NCBI RefSeq assembly: GCF_021134715.1
Contig: NC_060021.1
Span: forward strand, 11,378,501-11,442,500
Reading direction: 5' to 3'
DNA from: Daphnia pulex
Lineage: Eukaryota > Arthropoda > Branchiopoda > Diplostraca > Daphniidae
Length of the DNA: 64,000 bases
The notes under the pieces are model-generated. The model made no database searches and was not told the origin of the DNA. It was given only the letters and a program-made list of their open reading frames with translations. Shown one piece after another: positions 12,631 through 22,618 of this stretch; the stretch's first letter is position 1; each line of letters begins with the position of its first letter. The translations under genes were made by a program, and so were the position numbers.

Positions 12631-13800
12631 CTTTCCTTAACTTGGTCTTTATTTCTTTTTCGCGGAATTTTGTTTTTTTTGAAATTTGAGTTCTTAGTAG
12701 TGAAATGTCACTTCAGGGAACAATGAAATTTTGTTTTGATGAGAGATTGTTTCGGCAAACCAGCATCCGGCACTTGACAGATTATGAAAGCGGAATACAT
12801 ATGACTTGTTGGTGGAATTTAAAATTTGTTCAGTTTCATCGATTCTTTTTAATCGTCTCATTCTTTTTTTTTTTTAATTATTTTTCACGTCACAGGTGGC
12901 CCATAAATAGAGTCGCGTCTAATCGATTCTTTATTTGGTATCTTTGCCTGCGAGCGGTTTGTATGGCCATCGGCGTATCGGATAGCTGTGTGAGCTTATC
13001 GCAACGGTAAATTTGTTCAGGACTGTCGATTCTGTGGATATTCTCTTTAAAATTGCACAGGCGTAAGTGGGACAAATGTATCCGAACCCACAAAATGGTC
13101 TTTTATATTGGTGTTAATGTGTTAATGGCTGATAGTTAATAGAAATTGACGCCATAGCAGCGAAAGACGTGTTTCTCAGAAAGTATGCGTATTTCTGGAG
13201 ATGATACTAAAACAGGCGCATGCGCAACCACTATGGGTAAAGAAGTTGAAAGAAGCGCCAATTAAACTCACATGCGCTTGCAGTCTGTTCATTGGGCACT
13301 GTAATGTAGTCGCCGCACTATGTCATAAATGGAAGCGGGAAAACACAGGAGCAAGAGAACATGTCCTTCCCGAAAGAAAAAGTAGGCGCAGTTTCTTTTT
13401 TTCTTCTTTTAACTTTGATTATTATTATTTTCTAAATTTCTCCAATAGTTTTGCAGTGTCATTTGTTCTACTCTAAATGATTATTCAAATGTTTTCTTTT
13501 TTCTTCTTTTGACTAGAATTGTCGTCGACCATGCAGTAATGGATATAGCCATCTCATTTTGCCAACCACGTATATCACTTTGAAGATAACTGGAATTTGG
13601 TTTCTACTTTGGCAAATTGTGGTTGTATCATCAACTCGGTGTAACGAAGGAGCATCATTGTGTATCCCGCAAGGTCCACGAATAAGATGTTGATTGATGC
13701 CAAAACACCCCATGAACATTCATCCGCGAGCATCTTGAAAAGTATAGCTGAACACATTATGGAATGATGCCACTCGAATTAGACCGAGTGACCGACTGAC
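12631..13800. other. Intergenic, TMEM214 to the secreted-protein cluster
   Basis: Contains the TMEM214 3' UTR. No gene is supported. A minus-strand frame at 13575-13757 (60 codons, Met start, with FKMLADECSWGVLASINILF) looks more protein-like than its neighbours, but I do not recognise it and see no clean splice partners. It could be a relic of a membrane-protein exon. Confidence 0.4.
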
Positions 13801-13809
13801 GATGTAGCC

Positions 13810-13849
13810 TATATAAGCGACTACTACACGCCGTTTTAAACCACAGTTG
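13810..13849 (+). promoter_or_regulatory. Core promoter of cluster gene 1 (TATA + CACAGTTG)
   Basis: TATATAAG at 13810 followed by CACAGTTG at 13842-13849. The spacing and both boxes recur at four other genes in this cluster. The CAGT inside the second box matches the arthropod initiator (TCAGT) in position, about 33 bp from the TATAA. Confidence 0.85.
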
Positions 13850-13887
13850 GATTTTGTACTCAGTGCCGGTCTGTAGTCTGTTCCACC

Positions 13888-14780
13888 ATGTGCAAGGTAT
13901 ACAACAAGGCTCGTAGCTGTTCTCTTTTAACTCTACCATCAAAGTGTACATTGGATTTCTTTACATTTTCTTATTAGGTTCCCAATTCTATCAAAGTGCT
14001 TCTATTGTTTGGACTTATACTGGGCCAACACATGGCTGAAGGAGCATTGAAAAAGTTTAAAGGAAAAAGAAGAGGTTACAATTACGCCTTAATGATATTG
14101 GTTTATTTTTCAATTTTAATCTTATTGTTATACTTGTAAATTAGGTGGACCACCCAAACACGGACTGCAGTTAGGTGGTAAAAAATACAAGAGTGGAACT
14201 CACAACAGCGGTATCGTACACAAATTGACAATGTAAAATGAAGGATTAATTTTTTTAAATGTCCAATTCATATTAAGGTACCAGAGAATACGATTCTCCT
14301 TCGCAAGTGCTTGCCCCTCAACCGCTGACAGCTTATTCGTCATCTAAATTACACTTAGCCTCGGTTCCCATCATGCCACTTCCTTCTCCGCATTACTCCA
14401 GAACCGGCTATGAAGTGTGGAATGCTGGAACTGCAGGAAGTGAACATGGGAGAGCAATATGGCATGGGAACAATCCGCGTGTCTATGGTCACGGAACACA
14501 CGCTTACGGCCCACCGCAAGTGCACCTTTCGCCAGAAGATCTTATCATCCGCCCGGAAGAGCCTAGTGCCTGGACAAGAGATGGTCCAGCAATTAATCGA
14601 ATTATTGACGGCCCCAGCCCTACGGGAAGACCCATACAAACCGTATATGGTCTTGAATCCGATTCGATTTCGCCGGGAGGAAATAACAAAGTTGGTAAGC
14701 TGTTGGCTCTAGCAATCGCCTATTCTTACGGCGTCCCTACACTTCCCAAAATCAAGAGTCTATTGGAACAGGACATGTAA
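13888..14780 (+). CDS. Secreted protein, cluster gene 1 (not Gly-rich in its tail)
   Basis: Exons 13888-13896, 13978-14074, 14145-14210, 14278-14780; 675 nt, 224 aa. The first coding exon is nine bases (Met-Cys-Lys). The second encodes a signal-peptide core (VLLLFGLILGQHMAEGA) followed by a basic run KKFKGKRRG. The third is short and basic (GGPPKHGLQLGGKKYKSG). The long last exon is Pro/Ser/His-rich with no domain I recognise and ends in a helical KIKSLLEQDM. Start, exon phases and promoter match the four genes downstream, so it is a member of the same family with a diverged tail. A candidate AATAAA lies at 15253. Function is unknown; an extracellular location is inferred from the signal peptide. 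Confidence 0.8.
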
Positions 14781-16550
14781 AAAAAAAGAAATAATTAATA
14801 ACACGCAGAGTGTGGGAAGCGACCCATGCATCAGTGTACATTTTCCATTAACTCCCACCACATATGATTTACAGCAATATTTCACACTTGGATGAAATAA
14901 GTGCGAAATGTAACAGTCTCTTTCTCGACTCGCCTTAAATTATTATTCCTCCCCACATCCACACTTGTATTTTGTTGATTCAGTTTGCTACTATTTCCGT
15001 CCGCGCTCGCACACGAAAGAATTTCAATTAAATTCTCAGTTCACTATCCCACAAACGTTATGTTTATGTATCACTACCAGCAGCATGACGAGTAGACTAT
15101 TTAATAACGGTCTTGATTCTACATTATACTATACAAATCCAGCAATGTTCCGTTAGAATTGCCCTTTGGACGGTCTATTATGAAGTTACTTTTGATTGTT
15201 ATGTATTCGTGATTCTCACTAGCCCTGTTATTGTTTGAGAAAACTTGTTTTTAATAAATATGATATGAGTTTACCACGTTACGAACAACATGTGCAATTA
15301 TCGGACCACATTTTCTTATAGCGCTGGAATAACGCCAAGTCTGCTCTTTTTCGTAAGAATGACAGGGATTTCCAAATAGGAACATATGGTGGACGTACTT
15401 TTCTCATGGCGCATCTTCAAATGTGTGCCATTTAGCCATAAGGAAGAGACTGAAGAAAGTAGGAAACTGTAGAATCGTTTTCACCATGCCTCATCTAACG
15501 TTTTGGTCAAGTAAGAACTAGTTTGAGAATATACTCATTCATCCGATACCTGTAACGAAGCTGATCAAAGAGAGATAACTCTCGGTCGTTTTGTAATCTC
15601 TTAAGCGTGGTTTTTTGCTACGTCAGTGGCTTACGTGGGGTTATTTTTAGACTCTGTATATACACCCTTGTAGATCATTCCTTATTAGAGTCCACAGTAC
15701 AGTTGAGAATTACCTGCTGTAACCCATATTAGTAGCTCATGGGTATCACCGTTGAACAGCGACAAATTTTCACCAATGCACCAGGTGATGTAAAGGCGGC
15801 CTTTCCGTACATCTTTCTTTACAGACTGTTCTTTTACAGCCTTTAAAAGAAAATAACATGGAAATGTATTTGCGGTTACGGTCATCAGTTCTGGATATAT
15901 GGAAAATCCCAACAGCTTGAAAGGATTAAAACTGGTTAAACTCTCAATATGTCAAACACCAGCTGAGACTTTCACCGAGTCCTCCTAGCTAAAAAACAGA
16001 CTTCAATGAAGTCACCGGGACGAAGCTACACCTGAACGATCTTTTTTGCTCTTCACCAAAAAAGACATAACTTATAGAAGCTCAATTACTGTTTTATTTT
16101 TTTCCTGACTATTGTTGAGCCGAATTTCTTGCGTAACAAGAGAGTTAAAACATTTATTGCACCTCGCATTGTGTAAGTTACGAAACATTTTCTTACCAAC
16201 ACCCTAGCTCAACATTTTATTATCGAGATTGTGAAAAAGTGAAATTTCTAAAGGAAATTGGAGGGAGATTGGACTCTGAGTCGGAAATCGACTACAGACT
16301 TACAGAGAGAGTCAAAGGTGCAAAACCATGAAGATGCTTATTATTAGTTGTATCGAATTTCAGCTGGTGCTATATGTTGTACAGGAACTAACTCTGGAAA
16401 TGTGAGAAAATGCTGCAATTACGTAAAAAAAAACTCTCGAAATATTACGCCCATCTTTTTTAACGAATGGAAAGTGAGAACGACTTTCTAGGGTGTGATG
16501 TTATGAGTTTTTTTAATAGCATTCGATAATACTAGTCAACTGGCTGTATA
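14781..16550. other. Intergenic, cluster genes 1 to 2
   Basis: No protein-coding gene is supported. The 3' UTR of gene 1 occupies the left part. A TATA/ACAGTTG pair resembling the cluster promoters lies at 15657-15705 (listed separately). An overlapping minus-strand frame at 15685-15912 has no recognisable features. Confidence 0.45.
15657..15741 (+). promoter_or_regulatory. Orphan copy of the cluster promoter
   Basis: GTATATAC near 15657, then CACAGTACAGTTGAGAATTACC (boxes at 15693-15705), then ATG at 15739-15741 followed by GGTATC. The TATA-to-initiator and initiator-to-ATG spacings match the five active-looking cluster promoters (ATG 39-57 bases after the box). No signal-peptide exon or Gly-rich exon follows. 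It may be the remnant of a lost family member. Confidence 0.4.
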
Positions 16551-16556
16551 GGCTTG

Positions 16557-16595
16557 TATATAAACGACTGCTACCACCACTTGAATCCACAGTTG
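16557..16595 (+). promoter_or_regulatory. Core promoter of cluster gene 2
   Basis: TATATAAA at 16557-16564 and CACAGTTG at 16588-16595, followed by ACCATTACC. Same boxes and spacing as the other cluster genes. Confidence 0.85.
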
Positions 16596-16637
16596 ACCAT
16601 TACCTCCACTACCGACTTGTATTCAGCGCGAATCAAC

Positions 16638-17135
16638 ATGCAGAAGGTATATTCAACGCACTCAAGTTGTTGTAAAATCTAAACTTTATCTTCAATTCAA
16701 TTCACAGTTTACGATATCGATGCTGTGCTTAGTAGTATTGATTGGGCTAGTGCTAGTCCATCACGGGGCTGAGGCGAAGAAAAAAGAAAAAGGTAAATCG
16801 ATTTTATCTAACGAAACTTGATCACATTTATTTGAACGATTTTAATTAGGTTCGGGTTACGGTGGAGATTACGGTAGCGGAGGATATGGAGGAGGATATG
16901 AAGGTAATATTTGTGTGCCAAATTTGGCCAAACATTGCGATTTGTTGAGTTAGGAATAAGAAATTGAATTTAAAATTGAATTTGAAATTGTCTTCGCTTA
17001 CGACTTATCATAGGTGATCATAAGCCCCACAAGCCCCATAAGCCTCACCACAAACCAATTTTCAAACTGTTCAAGCCTCACCATAAACCACATAATAAAC
17101 CACATCACCAAAGTGGAGGATATAGCACTTACTGA
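16638..17135 (+). CDS. Secreted Gly/Tyr- and His/Lys/Pro-rich peptide, cluster gene 2
   Basis: Exons 16638-16646, 16708-16792, 16850-16903, 17014-17135; 270 nt, 89 aa, the shortest member. Met-Gln-Lys microexon, then a signal peptide (FTISMLCLVVLIGLVLVHHG) and a basic KKKEK. Exon 3 is Gly/Tyr-rich (GSGYGGDYGSGGYGGGYEG). Exon 4 is a repeat of His-Lys-Pro units (DHKPHKPHKPHH, HHKPHNKPHHQ) and ends GGYSTY. All introns are phase 1 except the first, as in the other genes. The signal exon is close to that of gene 4 (FTIS-LCL...GLVLV-H). The His/Lys/Pro tail suggests a metal-binding or cross-linkable extracellular peptide; that is inference only. Confidence 0.85.
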
Positions 17136-18430
17136 GCGTCTAATTAACAGAACCGGAACATGCATAATAGGCCTATCTGGCTAACAAAATGTTGATTAAG
17201 AAATTGTATTTCTTTCTTGTATACAGAGTTTATCGCCGTACCCATAAGTAATTAACGATTTGTATCTCATTTTCATTCAACTCCTGTCCTCACTATTATA
17301 CGCAAGACGAAAATACATTGTCTGAATACGAAAGCAATTAAAAAAAATTATTGAATATTGTATTAGACCAGAAGCCACACCATGGGCATGGAGAGACCTC
17401 TCCATACCTCGGCCACACTGGAAATTTAATTCATAAATCATAATTCTCATTTTTAAAAATAAAAAGGAGAGGACATGCAACCTTGTAAAATGATCACCCT
17501 GTCTCTCATTTGACTGATTTGAGCTGATGCAGATGATGATTGTCGAGACTCGAGAAGTTAGTAGGTAAATTTCATGTGGAACCGAATATTCTTTGCTTCA
17601 AATCTATTTTTCTATCGATCGTGTGACAGCGTCATTTATATTGTCTCATTCTATTCAATAAGAAATAACGTTGCAATACGTGAAACACTAGGAGATGTTA
17701 TAGCGTCTGGTTTTCGCCAACCTTCAGACGTCAGGATGAGTTATTACCTGCTTAGTGTTACCACGTGGTTTCGTTCTGCTGCTGGAAAATATATATCTGG
17801 GAAAAAAACGCCATTTCATGACGTGAATGGGCAAGTAAGACTTTACATCAGCCCTACAATTTGCCAAAATCTGTTGTCCACCCAACCGTAGTCACATGTC
17901 CTTAAATAGTAGTCAGAAGAAAGTTACAGAATGGTGTTGCATGACCTACTGCCTCAGTACGATCTGTATAGACTTGAACATTTATCATAACTATGTACAC
18001 ATTTCAACAATTGTATTTTCTTCATTTGATAGCACATTTTCCGATGAAAACTCTCCCTTTTGTTTGATAAATCAAGACCTCATGCAGTGTTAGCCTCATG
18101 TTATCGAAAAATCTTTTCCGCCCTAGTTATTTCTAAACCGTTTTATCATCTTTTTGCAAGCCGTAGGCCTACTGAAATTTGGCCAAGAAAAATTGGGTAA
18201 ACAGTGCAGGGTAGCTGAAACTGTCCACTCTCCCTCTGGTTTTTCCACCTCAAAACGATGTCCAGATTGTGTTAAAAAGGGAAATGGCGTCCTTGACGTC
18301 ACTTTTTGATAAACCGTTTTCGTCGCGTTACGTACGATTAAATTTAATTGGAAGGACAAGAGAGAAGACGAGATCATTTCTGTACGTAACTTTCTTCTCT
18401 CTTTACTGGCGGTGATTCGACATTGGAATA
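17136..18430. other. Intergenic, cluster genes 2 to 3
   Basis: No gene supported. It holds one copy of a 19-bp sequence repeated at 42.8 kb (17379-17397, listed separately) and a GTAGGCCTAC palindrome at 18163-18172. A plus-strand frame at 17574-17891 has no recognisable feature. Confidence 0.45.
17379..17397. repeat. Dispersed short repeat, copy 1
   Basis: ACCATGGGCATGGAGAGAC is identical to 42837-42855. Here it continues into CTCTCC, so GGAGAGACCTCTCC forms a small inverted repeat. Probably the end of a dispersed element; identity unknown. Confidence 0.5.
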
Positions 18431-18441
18431 GGATGCAGAGG

Positions 18442-18481
18442 TATATAAGCGGCGGCTTCTGACCATTTCAAAGCACAGTTG
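18442..18481 (+). promoter_or_regulatory. Core promoter of cluster gene 3
   Basis: TATATAAG at 18442-18449 and CACAGTTG at 18474-18481. Between them, TCTGACCATTTCAAA is nearly identical to the same interval of gene 5. Confidence 0.85.
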
Positions 18482-18532
18482 GCATCACTCGTCCTGTTTG
18501 TCATCTTGTATTACACTAGCTACTACATCACA

Positions 18533-19858
18533 ATGTTTAAGGTACGCATTTTAACATTAGTAGTTGCTGATAAAAGTATAGTTCTAAATATTCTTTTACA
18601 CAATTCAGGTTAATATGAACTCGTTGAAATGTTTTCTGCTGTTTGCCCTGGTGCTAATCAATGGCACTGACGCTGGAAGAAAAGGAGGAAGAGGTAATGA
18701 CAAATGTCAAAATGTTCAACTTATTTGCCTTTATTTGCCTTAGATTTAAATTATGTTTGTCGACTCTTGTTTAAATTGTTTGATAATGTTACAGGTGGAG
18801 GATACGGTGGTGGTATGTCAGGAGGCTACGGTGGAAGCAGTGGAGGTATGCAAATAAAGCAGATCGCTGACGAGTCGTATATTGTATCATATTCGTGTAT
18901 TAACCAAGTTGTATTAACAAACTATTTATTAATTATTGTATAACCAACTCCTGCAGGAGGCTACGGCGGAAGCAGCGGTGGAGGAGGAGGCTACGGCGGA
19001 AGCAGCGGCGGAGGAGGCTACGGCGGAAGCAGTGGAGGTATGCAAATAAAACAGATCGCTGACGAGTTTTAAGCATTTTTATAATATTGTTGATGTTTGT
19101 TAGGCGGAGTCAGCTATGGAGGTTCGGCTCCTCGTCCCATGGCTTATTCCCCTCCTGTACAACAACACGCTCCAGCTCCAAGACCGGCTTCTGCTCCTTC
19201 TCACGGAGGCTATGGGGCAGGATCGACTGGAAGTGCTCCAATTCATATTCATATTCACGCCCCTGCTCCCGCTCCTGCTATGGCACCTCACCGTCCGGCC
19301 CCTGCTGCACCCCGTCGACCGGCCCCTGCTGCACCCCATCGACCTGCTCCAATGGCCTCTTACGGCGGAGGTCAAGGAGGCCAAGCTGGATACGGAGGAT
19401 CATCAGGTGGCCATGCTCCTTCAATGGCCCAGTCCCATCAACCAGCCCCAGCACAATCGTACCAATCAGCTCCAGCCCCAATGGCTCAATCCTATCAATC
19501 AGCCCCAATGGCTTCTCATCAACCACTTCCTGCCCCAATGCCCCACCAATCGGCCCCGATGTCATCTTACGGAGGTGGTCATACGGCTCCATCAGCTCCA
19601 TCCTATCAATCAGCCCCTGCTCCAATGCCCCAACAACCGGCCCCAATGCCATCTTACGGTGGTGGTCCATCAGCTCAATCCTATCAATCAGCCCCAATGG
19701 TATCTCACCAGCAAGCTCCTGCTCCAATGCCCCATCAACCAGCCCCAATGGCATCTTATGGTGGTGGCGGTGGTCATGCTGCCCCAATGGCCCATTCTCA
19801 GCCATCAGCCCCAGTTGAGTCTTACGGCGCTTCTTCCCAGTCCGGAGGAGGGTATTAG
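18533..19858 (+). CDS. Secreted Gly/Ser- then Ala/Pro-rich protein, cluster gene 3
   Basis: Exons 18533-18541, 18609-18693, 18795-18845, 18957-19037, 19104-19858; 981 nt, 326 aa. Met-Phe-Lys microexon, then a signal peptide (VNMNSLKCFLLFALVLING) cleaved before a Gly/Arg/Lys stretch. Exons 3 and 4 encode GGYGGSSGG-type repeats. The long last exon is an Ala/Pro/His/Gln low-complexity region with repeats of QSYQSAPAPM and APMASYGGG, and contains an alternating strand APIHIHIHAPAPAP. It ends SGGGY. No globular domain is visible. Two introns begin with nearly the same 30 bases (18846 and 19038), so exon 4 arose by exon-plus-intron duplication. The composition suggests a structural extracellular or cuticle-associated protein (inference). 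A candidate AATAAA is at 20387. Confidence 0.85.
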
Positions 19859-20650
19859 TTTCCCAGTTAGGCAGATTAATGTATTTGACCCTTTTAAAAC
19901 TTGCCACTATCTGCACCAAAATCATACATTGTCCCATACTTTAATTTCCAATTTGACAAAATGCGATCTTTGTACAATATTTGATTGATTGCACGAGAAT
20001 GGGCACAGTAAATTATTCTTTTTCTCAATCTATGCAGACTTGTGAATCTATACGTACGATTACATATATAGCTTCATCAATTATGATCAAAGTAGACAGA
20101 AGTAACCATCAAATTTAATCGCAAGCTTGCACCGAGTCTTTATTGCAGACAAAGCAAGTGAAAGTTGTATGCCAAACAACAGCAATATGCGTATCCTTAT
20201 TGTGTAATCTCCCGTTACGCTCGACTCAATGGGCCATACAGCAAACACAAATGTGTGATCCTACTTCGTCCTCCTTGATTATATTCTCTAACTATATATC
20301 AGTATATAGGACTATAAAACAACTTTGCACTTTATTGCACCGTAGTACCCCCATATAACTTCACTTTCGCCGATATGTGTCGTTATAATAAACTCTATAA
20401 ACGATCATGTTAATTGTGCAAGTGTGAAATTTAACGTTATTCATTTTAAGTAATAGGGTGGGGGCCTAAGTAGAGATTCGACAACCAGTAGAATGGAAAG
20501 GAAACTGCGTCTCCCACACCAAATAGTTGGATTTCATATCATTTAACTACAGGAAAACCTATTGGAAAAGTTAAGAGAAAATTCTTTTTAGCGTCCGTGC
20601 ACGGCTAATTTGCTTTCTTTTATTTTTATAGATTGGAAAATTGTATCGTT
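19859..20650. other. Intergenic, cluster genes 3 to 4
   Basis: The 3' UTR of gene 3 runs at least to the AATAAA at 20387-20392. Nothing else is recognisable. Confidence 0.5.
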
Positions 20651-20656
20651 CGGCCA

Positions 20657-20694
20657 TATATAAGGGACTGCTAAACTTCATGAAACAACAGTTG
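20657..20694 (+). promoter_or_regulatory. Core promoter of cluster gene 4
   Basis: TATATAAG at 20657-20664 and ACAGTTG at 20688-20694 (preceded by CA rather than C). Slightly shorter spacing than the other members. Confidence 0.8.
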
Positions 20695-20728
20695 AGAATC
20701 GTTCTTTGTAATTGCTTGAATAGAAAAA

Positions 20729-21760
20729 ATGAAAAAGGTAAAGCGCAGTTATAGTTGTTGGTTGTATGGATTTACAAAAATCTGATTTTTGCATATTCCA
20801 AATAGTTTACGATTTCGATCCTGTGCTTGCTATTAGTTGGACTGGTCCTAGTTCAACATGGCACCGAGGCAACGGATGGGAAAGGTAATATTATTTCAAT
20901 TTTAATTGAATTTTGAACAATTTCCTTAATAATTTGTAGACTCGGGTTACGGCGCGGAATTTGGAGCTGTAGAAGAATACAATAGCGGTGAATACGAAGG
21001 CGGAGAATACGGAGGTGAGAAAGGTTAGCCCAGCTATGCTTAAGTAACTCGAGAAATCTAGAAATCACAATAATTTACTCACAAATAAAAATCAATTGTA
21101 TAGCTTTTTTTGGTGTTGGAAAGTTAATTAATTCTTCTTATAATCAATTACGAATAGGACATTTTAAAGGACGCCATAAGGGGCACCATCACAAGGGGCA
21201 CCATCACAAAGGGCACCATCACAAGGGGCACCATCACAGCGGTGGAGAATACGGGGGTGGAGAATACGGTGGCGGGGAATATGGAGGTGAAAAAGGTCAG
21301 TTAAATTTTTATTTCTACGAATAAGAAGATTCCCTAAATTTGCAAATAAGTCATCGTTTTCGAATCTTTAATTTTTGTGACATCATCATAAAAGGGCACC
21401 ACAAAGGTCATCATAAAGGTCATCATAAAGGGCATCATAAAGGTCATCATAAAGGGCACCACAAAGGTCATCATCAACATCATCATCAACATCACGGGTG
21501 AATTCTTACCCAATCATTCTTAATCAAATTGATGATAACTCGAGTTCTTAACAATTCACAGAGTTGGGGAATACGGCGGTGGAGGCTTTGCTTACGCATC
21601 GGCTGGTGGCTACTCATCTCATCCGGCGGCATCCTATTCTTCACAACCAGATTTTGGTTTCGGAGGCCACGAAGGATTCCAAGGATCGCCAGGATACGGT
21701 TATCCGTCAGCTCCAATTTTTCCATCATATGGTGATACCTTCGCAGGAGATTATTATTAG
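20729..21760 (+). CDS. Secreted His-rich, Gly/Glu/Tyr-rich protein, cluster gene 4
   Basis: Exons 20729-20737, 20806-20884, 20940-21014, 21158-21286, 21395-21497, 21562-21760; 594 nt, 197 aa. Met-Lys-Lys microexon and a signal peptide (FTISILCLLLVGLVLVQHG). Exon 3 has GEY repeats. Exon 4 carries four KGHHH units followed by GGEYGGG repeats. Exon 5 carries repeated KGHH units ending HHHQHHG. The last exon is Gly/Tyr/Ser/Pro-rich (GGYSSHPAASYSS) and ends FAGDYY. Donors at 21014 and 21286 each have an alternative GT nine bases downstream in the same phase, so three residues may be added at either. Dense histidine suggests metal binding or pH-dependent adhesion (inference). AATAAA at 21944-21949. 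Confidence 0.82.
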
Positions 21761-22535
21761 TAACTAATGGCACTATTCATTTCATTCTACCACTTGAAGT
21801 GGTTCAACCTTCATACCCTTTTGTGCATTCCAGTTTGATTCTGTAGAATTGATTTGATATCATTATAGATTATACACAAAGTTTCTGCGATACTAATTCC
21901 AGTTGCGATCGTATGTTTTGATTTCCACAGGTGGGAGTGATTTAATAAAGACTGAAGATAAATTTCTATTTTTGTGTTGAGCAGATTTGCTTCACACTTC
22001 TCTGAAACCTTTCGTCTAAACTTCGTGGATTTCCTAAAAATGAAAGTCCAGACTTTTTAACAAAAGAACTTTCGCTGCATGACCCGATCCTATACAGCCG
22101 TCCAGAGTCTATATGTTCAACATAATGGTTTAGTCTACAGATTGTCGTCGTGTAACTCTCACTTTTTCAAGACTTCATGCAGTGTTAGCCTTGTGTATTA
22201 AATTTGGACGCCCGAGTTATTTCACCCTAAATAATTCTTCTCTTGAAAATTTTGAAGTGTCACGATGAACATGTCGTCAAAGGAAACTGGGTGAATGAGG
22301 TTTTTTCCCGATTCCCGAGACGATTAACCAGCCGGTGAAGGGAAAAGAAATGTCCTTGAATCAGAAGATGCTTTGTGGACCATCGCTAGAGTCCCGTTCC
22401 GCTGGATTAATCGAATTGAAAGAATAGGAACAAGGGGAAAAGTTTACTTCACACGGTCACAACTGACTTTCATTTCTCTTCTGTGATGTAGGTCCCGGTC
22501 TTTGACACCAGACTCACACCTTACGCACGGTGGGC
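21761..22535. other. Intergenic, cluster genes 4 to 5
   Basis: 3' UTR of gene 4, then AT-rich DNA with no supported gene. Confidence 0.5.
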
Positions 22536-22541
22536 GATCTA

Positions 22542-22581
22542 TATATAAACGACTGTTGCTGACCATTTCAAACCACAGTTG
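22542..22581 (+). promoter_or_regulatory. Core promoter of cluster gene 5
   Basis: TATATAAA at 22542-22549 and CACAGTTG at 22574-22581. The intervening CTGACCATTTCAAAC is shared with gene 3. Confidence 0.85.
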
Positions 22582-22618
22582 ACCAACGTTCTCGGTGCAG
22601 CTTGTTGATCGATTAAAC

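Noticed and set aside
15685-15912. Minus-strand frame of 75 codons between cluster genes 1 and 2
   Set aside because: No recognisable motif, no splice partners, and it overlaps the orphan promoter on the other strand.
21170-21490. Short direct repeats that might be a CRISPR-like array
   Set aside because: They are contiguous 12- and 15-bp codon repeats without spacers, inside spliced exons of a eukaryotic gene.
21480-21505. TGA directly after the His repeat as the end of cluster gene 4
   Set aside because: CACGG|GTGAAT is a good donor, and the following exon (21562-21760) continues the Gly/Tyr-rich frame to a TAG, as in the other family members.
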